Below are positions 1-7,295 of a stretch of DNA of 34,653 nt, in pieces (position 1 is the first letter of the stretch; each line of letters opens with the position of its first letter). A program made the translations under genes and the position numbers. The notes beneath the pieces are model-generated. The model was not told where the DNA came from. It did no database searches and saw only the letters and a program-made list of their open reading frames with translations. Source of the DNA: Porphyromonas sp. oral taxon 278 str. W7784 (GTDB taxonomy: Bacteria > Bacteroidota > Bacteroidia > Bacteroidales > Porphyromonadaceae); contig NZ_KI259258.1 in NCBI RefSeq assembly GCF_000467855.2, positions 381,663 to 416,315 of the forward strand, in the 5' to 3' direction.

Positions 1-96
1 GCACGGAAGAAAATTTCCTTCCGCAAGAAAATAAATTTCCTTGCGGAAGAAAATATTTTTTCTTGCGGAAGGAAATTTATTTGCTTCCGCACAAAA
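1..96. repeat. Cluster of alternating inverted arms (cluster 1)
   Basis: An AT-rich stretch directly upstream of the HU-like gene holds at least five copies of one arm in mixed orientation. CTTCCGCAAG lies at 18-27 and its exact complement CTTGCGGAAG at 40-49 and 62-71, with shorter arms at 4-9 and 84-91. Positions 11-31 and 58-78 form a perfect 21-bp inverted repeat. Each arm could pair with more than one neighbour, so several alternative hairpins are possible. It may begin before the window. Function is unknown: it could be a terminator of an upstream gene, a protein-binding array, or a REP/MITE-like element. Confidence 0.8.
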
Positions 97-153
97 ATCT
101 AACTACCTTAGCAGAGCGCAATAAACCCTTGTTTAACAATAAATTAAACTATC

Positions 154-648
154 ATGATCAAGATCAAAGCCGTTGAACGCAAAATCGGCTTCTCCAAGAC
201 AGGAAAAAACCTCTGGTACCCTGCGATTCACCTCCATTCCGACGTGAAATTTGAGGAGTTCATCGAACTCGTCTCTGATGAGACCACGGTCTCTTCCGCC
301 GATGTGAAGGCCGTCTTCGACCGTGCTGCGAAGGTGCTCATCCGCCTCTTGCAAGATGGGAAGAGCGTCGACTGTGGCGACATGGGCACCTTCCGCCCCA
401 GCATCACCGCCAAGACCGGAGCCGGCGTCGACAAGGCCGAGAAGGTCGGCGTCGAACTCGTCGACAAAGCCAAGGTCATCTACACGCCCCGAGTGAAGGT
501 CAAGACTGCGCTGAAGGGCGTTCGTCTAGAGCGTGCCGAGCGTGCGCTCGACGTCCCCTACAAGTCCGTCGGCAAGAAGAAAAAGAAAGATCCCAAGGAA
601 GGCGGAGGTTCTACGCCTCCTGAAAACGGCGGCCACGTAGGCGCCTAG
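154..648 (+). CDS. HU-like DNA-binding protein, Bacteroidetes type
   Basis: This 164-residue protein belongs to the Bacteroidetes HU-like histone family. Residues 1-125 form the HU-type fold, with the conserved turn DMGTFRPS at 76-83 in the place of the HU GFGTF motif. Members are longer than classical HU (about 90 residues) because of an extra N-terminal segment. The tail from about 140 has five consecutive lysines (141-145) and then a flexible Gly/Pro/Ser stretch, probably extra DNA contact. It should act in the nucleoid or as a regulatory DNA-bending protein. It stands alone, about 60 bp downstream of a palindromic cluster and followed by a strong hairpin. Family assignment is confident; DNA target and role are not known. 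Confidence 0.85.
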   Translation: MIKIKAVERKIGFSKTGKNLWYPAIHLHSDVKFEEFIELVSDETTVSSADVKAVFDRAAKVLIRLLQDGKSVDCGDMGTFRPSITAKTGAGVDKAEKVGVELVDKAKVIYTPRVKVKTALKGVRLERAERALDVPYKSVGKKKKKDPKEGGGSTPPENGGHVGA

Positions 649-672
649 CCCTTCCCCCGAACCGAAAAACCA

Positions 673-716
673 GAGCCCCCCAGCACGATGTGTATCGTAT
701 CATGCTGGGGGGCTCT
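673..716 (+). terminator. Intrinsic terminator of the HU-like gene
   Basis: A GC-rich hairpin starts 25 bp after the HU stop codon. The arms GAGCCCCCCAGCA (673-685) and TGCTGGGGGGCTC (703-715) pair perfectly, and the inner bases extend the stem. The downstream T-run is weak (TCTTA). Confidence 0.75.
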
Positions 717-785
717 CTTACTATGGGAAGGCCTTCTTTTCAGAGCCTTATGCGCCTCTTTTTTCGTATCTTCGTCGCTGTGATT

Positions 786-818
786 TCATGGTATAACCCC
801 AACATAAATCATGGTATA
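786..818 (+). repeat. 10-bp direct repeat upstream of glycosyltransferase
   Basis: TCATGGTATA occurs at 786-795 and again at 809-818, a 23-bp period, ending 32 bp before the start codon at 851. It could be a paired regulator site. No convincing TTTG / TAnnTTTG promoter is seen around it. Confidence 0.4.
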
Positions 819-850
819 GGCGCCATGTTTATGTGCTATTCAAGTAAAAT

Positions 851-1843
851 ATGTCAGAAAGAGTAGTTTCAATTATCGTCCCGGTCTACAATGTCGAGGC
901 GTACTTAGCTGAGTGTATTGACTCGTTGCTGGGGCAGACTTATCCGCACTTGGAAGTCCTCCTGATCGATGACGGCTCCACCGACGGAAGCGGAAAGATC
1001 TGCGACGACTACGCCCAGCGAGACAGCCGCGTCCGCGTCGTGCACAAGAAGAACGAGGGAGTGTCCGTGGCGAGAAATACTGCCCTTTCGATAGCGACGG
1101 GATACTATTTGATGTGCGTCGATAGTGACGACTGGATCGAACTAGATACTCTGGAGAAGTGCATGGCTATCCTGGAGCAACGTCCGGAGATAGATATCCT
1201 AGAGTTTGGTACGATTGACTACTTTGATGGGGAGTTCGCCGAATATAAGTCGTATACAGGGAAGGCTGAAGATGTCGAGCTGTCGGGGCTGCAGATCTTG
1301 CACTCGTATTCGCAGGGGAACCTTCCCTCTCCCCTGCCTTGCGCGAAGATTTATGTCCGAGACAAGATCAGTGATGTACGCTTCATCCTAGGCCGAGTAC
1401 ACGAGGATAATACCTACATCTTCGAAGCCCTCATAAAGATCCAGCACTATTACTACCACAATGCGCCTTGGTATATCTATCGCCGGAATAGAGTAGGCTC
1501 GATCACCCATACCTTGAACGATAACATTGAAGATATGTTCCTCAACATTCAAGACGTGAGGAATAAGATGATCAAGGAGCATCCCGAATTGGTCGTCTAT
1601 GCCAATAGCTTCATGCTCCATCGTGCCGTCGACTATTCGTTCAGATATTATAGACAAGGGATAGACGTCAAGAAGTACGAGAAGATGCTTGCCCCCTTCA
1701 TCGAAAGTATCAAGGCATACCCCATCCTAGATCCTACGATTAAGAAAAGACTTTTTATCTATCTGCCTAAGCTGTACGTTCGCTTTACGGTCAACGTCCT
1801 TCCCAAGATCAGAAAGATCTTGAAGTGGAGACCTTTCAAGTAG
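851..1843 (+). CDS. Glycosyltransferase family 2 (GT-A)
   Basis: A 330-residue GT-A enzyme that transfers a sugar from a nucleotide-sugar donor, probably at the inner face of the membrane during surface glycan synthesis. The N-terminal half has the nucleotide-binding strand IIVPVYNVE (8-16), the IDDGSTDGSG loop (39-48) and the metal-binding DSDD at 91-94. The C-terminal half, which selects the acceptor, is rich in Tyr and charged residues. The last 35 residues are basic and hydrophobic, which suits peripheral membrane attachment. It is a single gene, convergent with the large minus-strand operon, which encodes two more enzymes of this type. Its base composition looks more AT-rich than that operon by eye, so transfer is possible. 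Donor and acceptor cannot be predicted. Confidence 0.9.
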   Translation: MSERVVSIIVPVYNVEAYLAECIDSLLGQTYPHLEVLLIDDGSTDGSGKICDDYAQRDSRVRVVHKKNEGVSVARNTALSIATGYYLMCVDSDDWIELDTLEKCMAILEQRPEIDILEFGTIDYFDGEFAEYKSYTGKAEDVELSGLQILHSYSQGNLPSPLPCAKIYVRDKISDVRFILGRVHEDNTYIFEALIKIQHYYYHNAPWYIYRRNRVGSITHTLNDNIEDMFLNIQDVRNKMIKEHPELVVYANSFMLHRAVDYSFRYYRQGIDVKKYEKMLAPFIESIKAYPILDPTIKKRLFIYLPKLYVRFTVNVLPKIRKILKWRPFK

Positions 1844-1905
1844 GACTTGTAAGCAAGAGGGGATGACGGCTAGCGTATAGCACTACCCTTTGACAAGCAA
1901 AAAGA

Positions 1906-1946
1906 GAATTAGGGCTGACTCCATCTGATGGAGTCAGCCCTAATTC
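1906..1946. terminator. Bidirectional terminator between converging units
   Basis: A perfect 19-bp stem with a 3-nt loop (1925-1927) lies between the converging glycosyltransferase (+) and M64 peptidase (-) genes. On the minus strand the stem is followed by CTCTTTTTG, a good U-tract, so it is strongest as the end of the ten-gene minus-strand operon. The plus-strand side has no clear T-run. Confidence 0.85.
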
Positions 1947-1969
1947 GTATCTGAATGGTGAGCGCCGTA

Positions 1970-3268
1970 CTACTTCTTCCGTGGGGGGAGGTGGTAGTCG
2001 ATGACCTTGCCGAGGGCTAGGTGGCAGGCGGGACAGAAGTCCGGCGTATCGTTGGTGCGCATGCGGCAGTTGTAGCTGGCTCGGTACATGCCCTTGGAGA
2101 GATAGGCGCCCCCTTCGTAGAGACCGACGGGGTACTTCTTCTGGAGCTTAGCGGGCGTGGGAAGGGGCGTGCCCTTCTTGATCAGATGCGACCACTTGCC
2201 GGAGAAGTCCTTGAGGTTGGTGACGTTCTGCTCCCAAGGCTCTACGGTCATGGCGTGTTCGCTAGCGGCGGCGAGGTCCCCCTCGTGGAAGTACTCGTCC
2301 GTCAGCCCGCCGAAGCTGTGACCGAACTCGTGGACGACGACGGGCAAGTACCACTTGTGGTGTGTCGAGCTCAGTAGGTAGGAGTTGTACATCCCGCCCC
2401 CGCCGTAGACTTCGCTATTGGCAAGGATAATGAGGTGCTCGTGCGGGATGCCGATCAGGGCGTTGTTGATGGCCTTGACCTGGCGTGTCGTCAGGTAGCG
2501 GTCGGAGTAGAAGGTGTCGAAGTGCGACGAGAACGCCGTGCGAGGCCAGCGCTTCTCTCGGGGGACGGCGACGCCCGACTCCTCGGAGGCGGAGAAGACG
2601 GCTACGACATTGAAGTGCTGGCGGTGGCTCTTGAAGGGCTCGTAGGAGAAGAGCGCTTCGGTAGCGGCTTCGGCGTCCTTGAGGAAGGTATCCATCTCGC
2701 TTGCCTTGTACCCTTCGGCCAGGATCGCTAGGTCAATGCAGTCCTTGCTGTCGCCCGAATGAACAAGGTACTTGTGAGGCAGAGCAGGCTTGCCCGTATG
2801 ATCCCGGATAAGTATGTCCGCCGGGTCGATGCGCTGGGTTTGCTCGGCCAGCGGGCGCTGCTCGGCGTCGCAGAGGACGAGCTCCACACGGACGGGAGCC
2901 TTGGGGTAAGGGATGCGAAGGACCTCTTCGTAGGTGCGGCGCTCGGTCTTGGCAAGTGGTGTCTGGCGCCACTCGAGGTAGAGGGGATTGAAGGAGAAGG
3001 CGTAGATGAGTTTGCCCGAAGCTTCGTCATGGACGTAGAGCTGGGCGTTGCCTCTGAGGGCGAGGCTGTCGAGGTGGTAGCGCCTCCCTGCCCAACCCGA
3101 GAGTAGGTGGTGCTCGTCGGGCGTGATCTCCGTCTTCTCGGAGTTGCCCGAGAGGATGTAGTCCAGACGAAGCGTGCTGTCTCTGAAGAAGCTGGAGAAA
3201 TGCTGAGCTGAGGCCGAGAGGAAGCTCACGGCGAGCAGAAGCGCAAGGAGGGGAAGTCTTGTTCGCAT
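1970..3268 (-). CDS. Secreted M64 family (IgA peptidase-like) zinc metallopeptidase
   Basis: This 432-residue protein has a signal peptide (residues 1 to about 21, ending SASA), an N-terminal beta-rich domain (about 22-160) typical of M64 proteins, and a C-terminal metallopeptidase domain. The zinc site is HEFGHSFGGLTDEY at 313-326, with H313, E314, H317 and probably D324 as metal or catalytic residues. The family takes its name from a clostridial IgA protease, but most Bacteroidetes members have no proven substrate, so cleavage of IgA should not be assumed. It is the last gene of the operon, 18 bp after the ketopantoate-reductase-like gene, and ends in the 1906-1946 terminator. Location is periplasm, surface or outside the cell. 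Confidence 0.87.
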   Translation of the reverse strand: MRTRLPLLALLLAVSFLSASAQHFSSFFRDSTLRLDYILSGNSEKTEITPDEHHLLSGWAGRRYHLDSLALRGNAQLYVHDEASGKLIYAFSFNPLYLEWRQTPLAKTERRTYEEVLRIPYPKAPVRVELVLCDAEQRPLAEQTQRIDPADILIRDHTGKPALPHKYLVHSGDSKDCIDLAILAEGYKASEMDTFLKDAEAATEALFSYEPFKSHRQHFNVVAVFSASEESGVAVPREKRWPRTAFSSHFDTFYSDRYLTTRQVKAINNALIGIPHEHLIILANSEVYGGGGMYNSYLLSSTHHKWYLPVVVHEFGHSFGGLTDEYFHEGDLAAASEHAMTVEPWEQNVTNLKDFSGKWSHLIKKGTPLPTPAKLQKKYPVGLYEGGAYLSKGMYRASYNCRMRTNDTPDFCPACHLALGKVIDYHLPPRKK

Positions 3269-3286
3269 AGTCGTGTGTATAGATGT

Positions 3287-4234
3287 TTAGTGAATCGCAG
3301 GGGGATAGGGCTCCGTGGCTAGGGCGTGGTACATCCGTTCGTAGGTGGGGAGCGAGAGGCCTAGGGAGCGGGCGGCACGGACGACGTAGCCCGTGAGGTT
3401 CTCCAGCTCCGTGGGTCGCCCCGCCATGAAGTCTACGTGCATGCTACTGGTGCTGGTGGGGATCATGAAGGTCTGTCGCTCGATGGTACGCTCGACAGCG
3501 TCCTCCCCGAGATCGTAGCCCATAGCGGAGAAGAGCTGGCAGAGCTCGACGATGAGCTGGCGCATCTCCGAGGGGTGATCCTTGAGGGCATCGCCGACGG
3601 TTTGGTTGAAGAAGGACGTCCCCGTGGCGGTAGCGGAGATCATGAGGAACTTCTTGCGTATGTGCTCCTCGATATGGTCGGGGTTGATGACGTGCACTCG
3701 CACTGAGTCGAGGAGCGCTGCTAGCTCCTTCTCCTCGGCCGTTCGCTCCTCGGTGTGCTCGCCGAAGAAGAAGAGTTCTCGCTCCGCCTCCAGGAGGATC
3801 TCCCCGGGGGCAGGCTTACGCCCAGAGATGTAGACACAGCCGTCCCACACCCGTGCCCCGGGCAGAAGCGCTTGGACTTGGTCGGTGATGTCGGCGCCGT
3901 TGAGTAGGGGCAGGATGATAGTCTTCGGCGTAATGATCGGTCGGAGTTGCTCGATATTGGCTCCGAGGTCGTAGCTCTTCGTCGCAAGGATCAGCAGGTC
4001 CGTCGCTGGGAGCTCCTTAGGATCTTCGGCGATGAAGTCCGGGCGCACCGTGAAGTCTCGGGCAGGGGTATGTACATGCAGGCCCCGAGAGCGAATGGCT
4101 TCGAGATGGGGGCCTCGAGCCACGAAGCTGATGGTACGGCCAAGGCCCTCCAAACGGGCAGCCTCTACGAGCATCGCTCCGTAGTAGCCTCCGACGCCTC
4201 CGAGGCCCGAGATGGTGATGTTCTTGAGTAGCAT
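3287..4234 (-). CDS. Ketopantoate reductase (PanE/ApbA) family oxidoreductase
   Basis: A 315-residue protein with the two-domain PanE fold: an N-terminal Rossmann domain with GLGGVGGYYG at 11-20 for NAD(P)H, an LLNGAD motif matching the conserved Asn region of E. coli PanE, and a C-terminal helical domain. A true PanE reduces 2-dehydropantoate to pantoate for coenzyme A synthesis. In the active-site helix, the Lys of E. coli PanE (K176) has a counterpart in IRKKFLMIS, but the catalytic Asn four residues on (N180) aligns with Ile. The later Glu is kept (TELENLTG). The substrate may therefore be another 2-keto acid. It sits 17 bp after a glycosyltransferase and 18 bp before the M64 gene. Confidence 0.75.
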   Translation of the reverse strand: MLLKNITISGLGGVGGYYGAMLVEAARLEGLGRTISFVARGPHLEAIRSRGLHVHTPARDFTVRPDFIAEDPKELPATDLLILATKSYDLGANIEQLRPIITPKTIILPLLNGADITDQVQALLPGARVWDGCVYISGRKPAPGEILLEAERELFFFGEHTEERTAEEKELAALLDSVRVHVINPDHIEEHIRKKFLMISATATGTSFFNQTVGDALKDHPSEMRQLIVELCQLFSAMGYDLGEDAVERTIERQTFMIPTSTSSMHVDFMAGRPTELENLTGYVVRAARSLGLSLPTYERMYHALATEPYPPAIH

Positions 4235-4251
4235 GAGATAGGGGAGAAGCG

Positions 4252-5226
4252 TTAATGCTTATTCTTGAGTTTCGAGAAAGCCCTTCGGGCAGTGACGAAT
4301 GTCTTTGGGGAGAGAAGGAAGAGGCGGAACTTGATTCGCTTGGATCGTGATCGGAAGTGATTGAGGAAGGGGCGACGGCGTAGCCTGTAGGCCATCGCTA
4401 GATAGTCCTTCGCCTCCGTCTCGTAGGCCTCAGGAGTGCGGCATAGCAGGCGGAAGTGGTACCAGAGACTACGTACCGCTAGGGTATTGGCATAGGCTAG
4501 ATAGCTAGCGTCTCCGGTGTGTCGCTTGATGGACTCTTCTATGTCAGCGAAGAGATCTCTTAGGTCGGGCAGTTGGGTCGTCGTGATGGCACCAGGGCGC
4601 TGGATGCGGTAGTTGTATCCTGCTATGGGGAGGGCATGGAAGGCGCCTTCACTCCGGTAGAAGGCTTCGAGCGAATAGACGTTGTCTTCCCACTTCGATC
4701 CTTCACGGAAGGTAAGCCCCTCCACGACTCGGCGCCGATAGACTCGGCTCCAGACTGTCGCCTCGATGGAGAGCTTGCTTGCGGTAAGGTAGCTCTCCAA
4801 GGCATCCTCTCTCGACAGAGTCATTTCGGGCATGAGGCAGGGAGTAGAGCTAGAGCCCAGCACTTTGTTGTGCCCGTAGCCGAGGATGTCTACTTCGGGA
4901 TGTCCTTGGAGGTAGCTTACGGCCTCCTGGTAAATGCCGGGCTCCAGCCAGTCGTCACTATCGACGAAGGTCAGGAGGGGGCAGTCCTCGGTGTGGGGTA
5001 GAGCTGCGTTGCGGGCGGAGCTTAGCCCTCCATTCTTCTTGTGAAGGACCTGTACACGGCTGTCACGCTCTGCGTACTCGTCGCAGATCGCTCCACAGCT
5101 GTCGGGCGAACCATCATCAACGAGGATCACCTTCAGGTCACGATAGCTCTGGGAGAGGATCGAGTCGATACATTGGTGGAGGTAGGGCTCGACCTTGTAG
5201 ACCGGGACTATGACAGCTAGCTTCAT
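4252..5226 (-). CDS. Glycosyltransferase family 2, copy B of a tandem pair
   Basis: A 324-residue GT-A glycosyltransferase. The reading frame is open further upstream to 5343, but the start is placed at 5226 because the protein then begins MKLAVIVPVYKVEP like its neighbour and lies 7 bp after that gene's stop. Motifs are VDDGSPDSCG at 36-45 and DSDD at 89-92. Residues 1-95 are almost identical to the upstream copy at 5234-6211, whereas the acceptor half is much more divergent. The C-terminus is strongly basic (RSRSKRIKFRLF and onward), suggesting membrane association. It probably adds one sugar to the same surface glycan as its neighbours. Confidence 0.9.
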   Translation of the reverse strand: MKLAVIVPVYKVEPYLHQCIDSILSQSYRDLKVILVDDGSPDSCGAICDEYAERDSRVQVLHKKNGGLSSARNAALPHTEDCPLLTFVDSDDWLEPGIYQEAVSYLQGHPEVDILGYGHNKVLGSSSTPCLMPEMTLSREDALESYLTASKLSIEATVWSRVYRRRVVEGLTFREGSKWEDNVYSLEAFYRSEGAFHALPIAGYNYRIQRPGAITTTQLPDLRDLFADIEESIKRHTGDASYLAYANTLAVRSLWYHFRLLCRTPEAYETEAKDYLAMAYRLRRRPFLNHFRSRSKRIKFRLFLLSPKTFVTARRAFSKLKNKH

Positions 5227-5233
5227 GGGTGTA

Positions 5234-6211
5234 TCACTTACGGCTAAGTAGGGAGCGAACAAAGGTGCGGGCGGCGAAGAAGGCTCTAGGGTAGGATAAG
5301 AAGAGCCGTACCTTGCGGACCTTCGAGGCTGAATGGAAGGCATCTAAATAGGGACGACTCCGGAGCTCCTTGATGATCGGGAGGTAGAGCTTCATCTCTC
5401 TCGTGGCGACGGGGTAACTGAAGGTCGCAAGGTACTTGAGGTAGTACCAGAGGCAATTCGTCGCTAGGGTGTTGGCCAGCGCTAAGAAGCTCGCATCATC
5501 GGGGTGACGACGTATAGCCATCTCTATGTCTAGGAAGAGCGCACGCTTGTCGGGTAGGATCTCGGAGGTCATGGCCCCGGGGCGCTTGCTCCGATAGTTC
5601 ACGCCTGCCAGAGGGAGGATATGATAGGCTCCTCTGCTCTGGTAGAGGGCTTCGAAGGCATAGACGACATCCTCCCACTTGCACCCTTCGGTGAAGGTCA
5701 GTCCTTGGAGAGCCTCACGGCGATAGAGGCGACTCCAGACCATCGTGTTGATGATATTCGAAGTTGTAGCGACATAGCGGAGGAGGGCTTCCTCACGAGT
5801 CAGACGCTCTTCCTCTGGGATTAAGGGGATAGTCTTCTCCTCGGTGACGAGGTTGTAGCCATAGTTGACCATGCTCACTTCGGGATGATCGACGAGGTAA
5901 TTCACCCCCTGCTGATAGATCTCTGGTACCAGCCAGTCGTCGCTATCTAAGAAAGTGACGAAGGGACAGTCGTCGATGTGCTGTAGGGCTAGGTTGCGTG
6001 CCGAGCTCTGCCCCCCGTTGGCCTTGTGGAGGGTAAGCACACGGCTATCCTGCTCGGCATACTCATCGCAGATCGCTCCACAGCTGTCTGGCGAACCATC
6101 ATCGACGAGGATCACCTTCATGTCTTGGTAGCTCTGAGAGAGGATCGAGTCAACGCATTGTCGGAGGTAGGGCTCGACCTTGTAGACCGGGACTATGACG
6201 GCTAGCCTCAT
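5234..6211 (-). CDS. Glycosyltransferase family 2, copy A of a tandem pair
   Basis: A 325-residue GT-A enzyme starting MRLAVIVPVYKVEP, with the nucleotide-binding DDG at 37-39 and the metal-binding DSDDW at 89-93. Its start codon overlaps the stop of the preceding family 4 glycosyltransferase by 4 nt (ATGA), so the two are probably translationally coupled. The DNA of its 5' third closely matches that of the next gene, including a shared identical block of about 37 bp near codons 3-16. The rest has diverged, as expected if the duplicates now use different acceptors. The C-terminus is basic and hydrophobic. The specific sugar is unknown. Confidence 0.9.
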   Translation of the reverse strand: MRLAVIVPVYKVEPYLRQCVDSILSQSYQDMKVILVDDGSPDSCGAICDEYAEQDSRVLTLHKANGGQSSARNLALQHIDDCPFVTFLDSDDWLVPEIYQQGVNYLVDHPEVSMVNYGYNLVTEEKTIPLIPEEERLTREEALLRYVATTSNIINTMVWSRLYRREALQGLTFTEGCKWEDVVYAFEALYQSRGAYHILPLAGVNYRSKRPGAMTSEILPDKRALFLDIEMAIRRHPDDASFLALANTLATNCLWYYLKYLATFSYPVATREMKLYLPIIKELRSRPYLDAFHSASKVRKVRLFLSYPRAFFAARTFVRSLLSRK

Positions 6212-7284
6212 CGTAGGGAGAGTATTTCGTGGTAGAACTGTAAGTAGCCCTGTGCCATACGGCGGTAGTCAAAGAGGCGGGCACGAGCACGTAGGGCTTC
6301 CGCCCGGGCAGGCTCTAGATCGTAGGCATTCAGCCCGTCTAAGATCGTCTTCGCTATAGCTTCGGGGCTAATCTCGTCTAGGTAGTAAGCCACCTCGCCC
6401 CCTACCTCTGGCAGGCTCGTGGCAGGACGGAGGAAGAGAGGCTTCCCTAGAGCCATCGCTTCGACGACGGGCAGGCCAAAGCCCTCGGCGATAGAAGGCT
6501 GAAGTAGAGCTCGGCAGTGCTGTAGCAGGGCTTCCTTCTCCGTATCACGTACGGCACAGAAGAGGTGTACACGCTCCCCGAGCCCATACTGCTCTATCAG
6601 GCTCTGGATCTTAGCGAGGTATTCGGACTTGGCTTCGGAATAGACCAGCACCAGATGTAGCTCCTGGGGTAGATGAGCGAGGGCTGGGATCAAGAGATGC
6701 TGTTGCTTCTTCTCGTGTAGGACACCTAGTGCTAGGAGGTAGGGAGCCGTGGGGACGATCGGGTCTCGAGGGGTGTCGGCTGTATCGCCTCCCTCGGGGA
6801 GGAAGATCCCATTATGCACTACCGTGATGGGCGTCTGCTCAGGTATCTGGAAGAGGTCTCGGTGGTGCTCTAGATCACGACGGACAAAGTCTGAGATGCA
6901 GACGATCCCATGGGCACGATTGAGGTTGCTCGCTACGAGCTTCAGGAGCTTCTCCCTCTTAGCTTCGGGAAGGGGCTCCGTGAGGAAGTTGAGGTCGTGC
7001 AGGGTCACTATGCACTTAGCCCCCCATAGCTGAGGAAAGTAATGCTGACGCTGGTGCGTGATATGCACCAGGTCATAGCCTCTAGCCTGAGTACTGATCA
7101 GGGCATGCAGGGGAGAGAAGCGCTCTCTCTGAGGCACTGGGTAGGAGGACGGGGCGTAATAGTGGAGATCTAGGGCTGGGTCACTAGCCTCCTGCAGTCC
7201 CTGAGCAAGGGCATGCCCATAGTAGCCCAAGCCCGAGTATGGGTATCGGGTACGCTCTAGGTCTATGAGGATACGGGGCTTCAT
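6208..7284 (-). CDS. Glycosyltransferase family 4 (GT-B)
   Basis: A 358-residue GT-B glycosyltransferase. The N-terminal acceptor domain starts ILIDLERTRYPYSGLG, the usual glycine-rich first loop. The C-terminal donor domain has ALGVLHEKKQQH at 185-196 and the EGFGLPVVEAMALGKP signature at 267-282, with the two Glu residues (E267, E275) of the EX7E motif. This family builds lipopolysaccharide, capsule or exopolysaccharide from nucleotide sugars in the cytoplasm. It lies 11 bp after the previous glycosyltransferase and overlaps the next by 4 nt. Together the four transferases could assemble one oligosaccharide. No polymerase, flippase or nucleotide-sugar synthesis gene is nearby. Confidence 0.9.
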   Translation of the reverse strand: MKPRILIDLERTRYPYSGLGYYGHALAQGLQEASDPALDLHYYAPSSYPVPQRERFSPLHALISTQARGYDLVHITHQRQHYFPQLWGAKCIVTLHDLNFLTEPLPEAKREKLLKLVASNLNRAHGIVCISDFVRRDLEHHRDLFQIPEQTPITVVHNGIFLPEGGDTADTPRDPIVPTAPYLLALGVLHEKKQQHLLIPALAHLPQELHLVLVYSEAKSEYLAKIQSLIEQYGLGERVHLFCAVRDTEKEALLQHCRALLQPSIAEGFGLPVVEAMALGKPLFLRPATSLPEVGGEVAYYLDEISPEAIAKTILDGLNAYDLEPARAEALRARARLFDYRRMAQGYLQFYHEILSLR

Positions 7285-7295
7285 CGGTCGGAGTA

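Noticed and set aside
1-96. Possible mobile-element terminal repeats
   Set aside because: The arms are internal to a 96-bp block, and no transposase or target-site duplication is visible.
5227-5343. 39-codon extension of glycosyltransferase copy B
   Set aside because: It overlaps the end of copy A; the internal Met gives an N-terminus matching copy A and a 7-bp gap.
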